From Actinacidiphila epipremni (GTDB lineage: Bacteria > Actinomycetota > Actinomycetes > Streptomycetales > Streptomycetaceae), in the NCBI RefSeq assembly GCF_012034175.1, contig NZ_JAATEJ010000011.1, forward strand, positions 1 through 64,000: 64,000 bases of DNA. The letters run 5' to 3'. The notes under the pieces were generated by a model. That model did not search any database. It saw only the letters and a program-made list of their open reading frames with translations, and was not told the origin of the DNA. A program made the translations under genes and the position numbers. Below, one piece after another: positions 62,644-64,000 of the stretch (positions within the stretch are counted from its first letter, which is position 1; every line of letters starts with the position of its first letter).

Positions 62644-63585
62644 TCACCGGCTGTCGTCGCGTACGGTCTCCAGCGCGTGCCGCAGGTCGTCGGGGTACTC
62701 GCTCTCGAACTGCACCCAGCTGCCGTCCGCGGGGTGCTCGAAGCCGAGTTGCTTGGCGTGCAGCCACTGCCGGGTCAGGCCGAGGCGGCGGGCCATGGTG
62801 GGGTCGGCGCCGTAGGTGAGGTCGCCGACGCACGGGTGGCGGTGGGCGGCCATGTGGACCCGGATCTGGTGGGTGCGGCCGGTCTCCAGCTTGATGTCGA
62901 GCAGGCTCGCGGAGCGGAACGCCTCGACGAGGTCGTAGTGGGTGACCGACGGCTTGCCGTCGGCGACGACCGCCCACTTGTAGTCGTGCGTGGGGTGCCG
63001 GCCGATGGGGGCGTCGATGGTGCCGCTCAGCGGGTCGGGGTGGCCCTGCACGAGGGCGTGGTAGCGCTTGTCGACGACCCGGTCGCGGAACTGCTGCTTG
63101 AGCCGGCTGTAGGCGTTCTCCGACTTGGCGACGACCATCAGGCCGGACGTGCCGACGTCCAGCCGGTGCACGATGCCCTGCCGCTCTGCGGCGCCGGAGG
63201 TCGCGATGCGGTAGCCGGCCGCGGCCAGGCCCCCGATCACGGTGGGGCCGGTCCAGCCGGGGCTGGGGTGGGCGGCGACGCCGACCGGCTTCATGACGAC
63301 CACGACGTCCTCGTCGTCGTACACGATCTCCATGCCGTCGACGGGCTCGGCGACGATCCGCACCGGCGCCGCGGGCGCCGGCATCTCGACCTCCAGCCAC
63401 GCGCCGCCGTGCACCCGCTCCGACTTGGCGGCCACCGCCCCGTCCAGCGACACCTTGCCGCCCGCGGCGAGCTCGGCGGCCTTGGTCCTGGAGAACCCGA
63501 ACATTCGGGCGAGGGCGGCGTCGACCCGCTCGCCCTCCAGGCCGTCGGGCACGGGAAGGGAGCGGATTTCGGGAACGGTACTCAC
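62644..63585 (-). CDS. rluD: RluA-family rRNA pseudouridine synthase
   Basis: 313 residues: S4-like RNA-binding domain ([30 protein letters not shown]) followed by the catalytic domain with Asp in [17 protein letters not shown], and [10 protein letters not shown] and DLTYG. The position next to lspA matches rluD of other bacteria. GTG start 63583-63585 without a ribosome site; CATACT at 63592-63597, 6 bases upstream, suggests a leaderless message besides possible read-through from lspA. Confidence 0.95.
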   Translation of the reverse strand: MSTVPEIRSLPVPDGLEGERVDAALARMFGFSRTKAAELAAGGKVSLDGAVAAKSERVHGGAWLEVEMPAPAAPVRIVAEPVDGMEIVYDDEDVVVVMKPVGVAAHPSPGWTGPTVIGGLAAAGYRIATSGAAERQGIVHRLDVGTSGLMVVAKSENAYSRLKQQFRDRVVDKRYHALVQGHPDPLSGTIDAPIGRHPTHDYKWAVVADGKPSVTHYDLVEAFRSASLLDIKLETGRTHQIRVHMAAHRHPCVGDLTYGADPTMARRLGLTRQWLHAKQLGFEHPADGSWVQFESEYPDDLRHALETVRDDSR

Positions 63586-63591
63586 GCAACG

Positions 63592-63597
63592 AGTATG
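63592..63597 (-). promoter_or_regulatory. Candidate -10 of rluD
   Basis: CATACT on the minus strand, 6 bases before the GTG of rluD, in the 61-base lspA-rluD gap. Confidence 0.3.
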
Positions 63598-63646
63598 CCG
63601 GACGCCGCGTGGCGCCCGGCCCGCAGCGGTGGTGCGCCCGCGGGGC

Positions 63647-64000
63647 TCAGTCGCGGTGGCGGGTGCCGTCGGGGTCGATGCCGCGGAAGGAGAGCAGGAC
63701 GATCAGCACGCCGCCGCAGGTGATCGCGGAGTCGGCGAGGTTGAAGACGGCGAAGTGGGCCGGGGCGATGAAGTCCACGACCCGGCCCTGGAAGCCGCCC
63801 GGGGAGCGCAGGACCCGGTCGGTGAGGTTGCCGAAGGCGCCGCCGAGCAGCAGGCCGAGGGCGATCGCCCACGGCGTGCTGTACAGCCGGCGCGACAGCC
63901 GGACGATGACCACGATCACGCCCACCGCGATCGCCGTGAAGACGATCGTCATGCCCTGCCCCATGCCGAAGGCCGCACCGGCATTGCGCAGCGCGTCCAG
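63647..64000 (-). CDS. lspA: Signal peptidase II (partial, 5' end outside the window)
   Basis: 117 C-terminal residues are visible; the gene runs off the right edge. Family motifs [26 protein letters not shown] (first catalytic Asp) and [12 protein letters not shown] (second catalytic Asp) are present, with three hydrophobic helices. It removes lipoprotein signal peptides after Lgt has acted. Ends 61 bases before rluD, probably co-transcribed. Confidence 0.95.
   Translation of the reverse strand: MDALRNAGAAFGMGQGMTIVFTAIAVGVIVVIVRLSRRLYSTPWAIALGLLLGGAFGNLTDRVLRSPGGFQGRVVDFIAPAHFAVFNLADSAITCGGVLIVLLSFRGIDPDGTRHRD

Overview
The window is a piece of a very GC-rich actinobacterial chromosome, almost certainly from Streptomyces or a close relative in Streptomycetaceae. 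This rests on gene content and order (liv, pyk, gltBD, lgt, trp, his, dnaE, rluD, lspA), frequent GTG/TTG starts, 4-base ATGA/GTGA overlaps, TrpM, and a HisA of the PriA type with no trpF in sight. The species cannot be named from sequence alone. Most of it is conserved primary metabolism, with a few accessory patches.

Layout. 1-5.9 kb: a complete branched-chain amino acid ABC importer (livK-H-M-G-F, minus strand). 6.4-7.9 kb: pyruvate kinase. 8.1-17.3 kb: a secreted nucleotidase, an isolated siderophore-type pair (PLP decarboxylase plus FAD N-hydroxylase), aminopeptidase N, an HEXXH/zinc-ribbon protein and a DinB-fold protein. 17.5-23.5 kb: glutamate synthase gltBD. 23.8-26.6 kb: a VIT-family metal transporter, lgt and a membrane-anchored thioredoxin-fold protein. 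26.8-35.9 kb: trp genes (trpE, three trp-associated small membrane proteins, trpC, trpM, trpB, trpA) with a secreted S53 peptidase inserted on the opposite strand; hisI lies 11 bases upstream of trpE. 36-40.3 kb: a proline-rich membrane protein, a TIGR03085 protein, an MFS pump with its ArsR-type regulator and a methyltransferase. 40.4-46.3 kb: the compact hisD-C-B-x-H-A-ridA-F run. 46.4-50.7 kb: a beta-helix membrane protein, a LON-domain protein, YbaK, a 0.69-kb repeat cluster and a DUF2567 protein. 50.7-54.3 kb: a drug/antibiotic-type ABC exporter, an 89-base repeat region and an NYN-domain protein. 54.6-64 kb: a small basic protein, dnaE, membrane proteins, a second thioredoxin-fold protein, a hydrolase, a Na+/H+ antiporter, rluD and the 3' part of lspA.

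How it fits together. PriA (hisA) probably supplies both the histidine isomerase and the missing TrpF step, so the his and trp blocks are linked functionally and, through hisI-trpE, probably transcriptionally. gltBD supplies glutamate, and Lgt and LspA serve lipoproteins such as LivK.

The strongest unexplained signals are non-coding. One is a 14-base-period array of TTGCGCAA sites between the ArsR gene and the divergent methyltransferase gene. Another is a cluster of two 130-bp elements with 22-bp terminal inverted repeats, mixed with a second repeat family. There are also two separate tandem-repeat tracts, and a recurring pattern of -10-like hexamers 6-8 bases before start codons that suggests leaderless transcripts. 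No rRNA, tRNA, CRISPR array, phage or transposase gene was seen.
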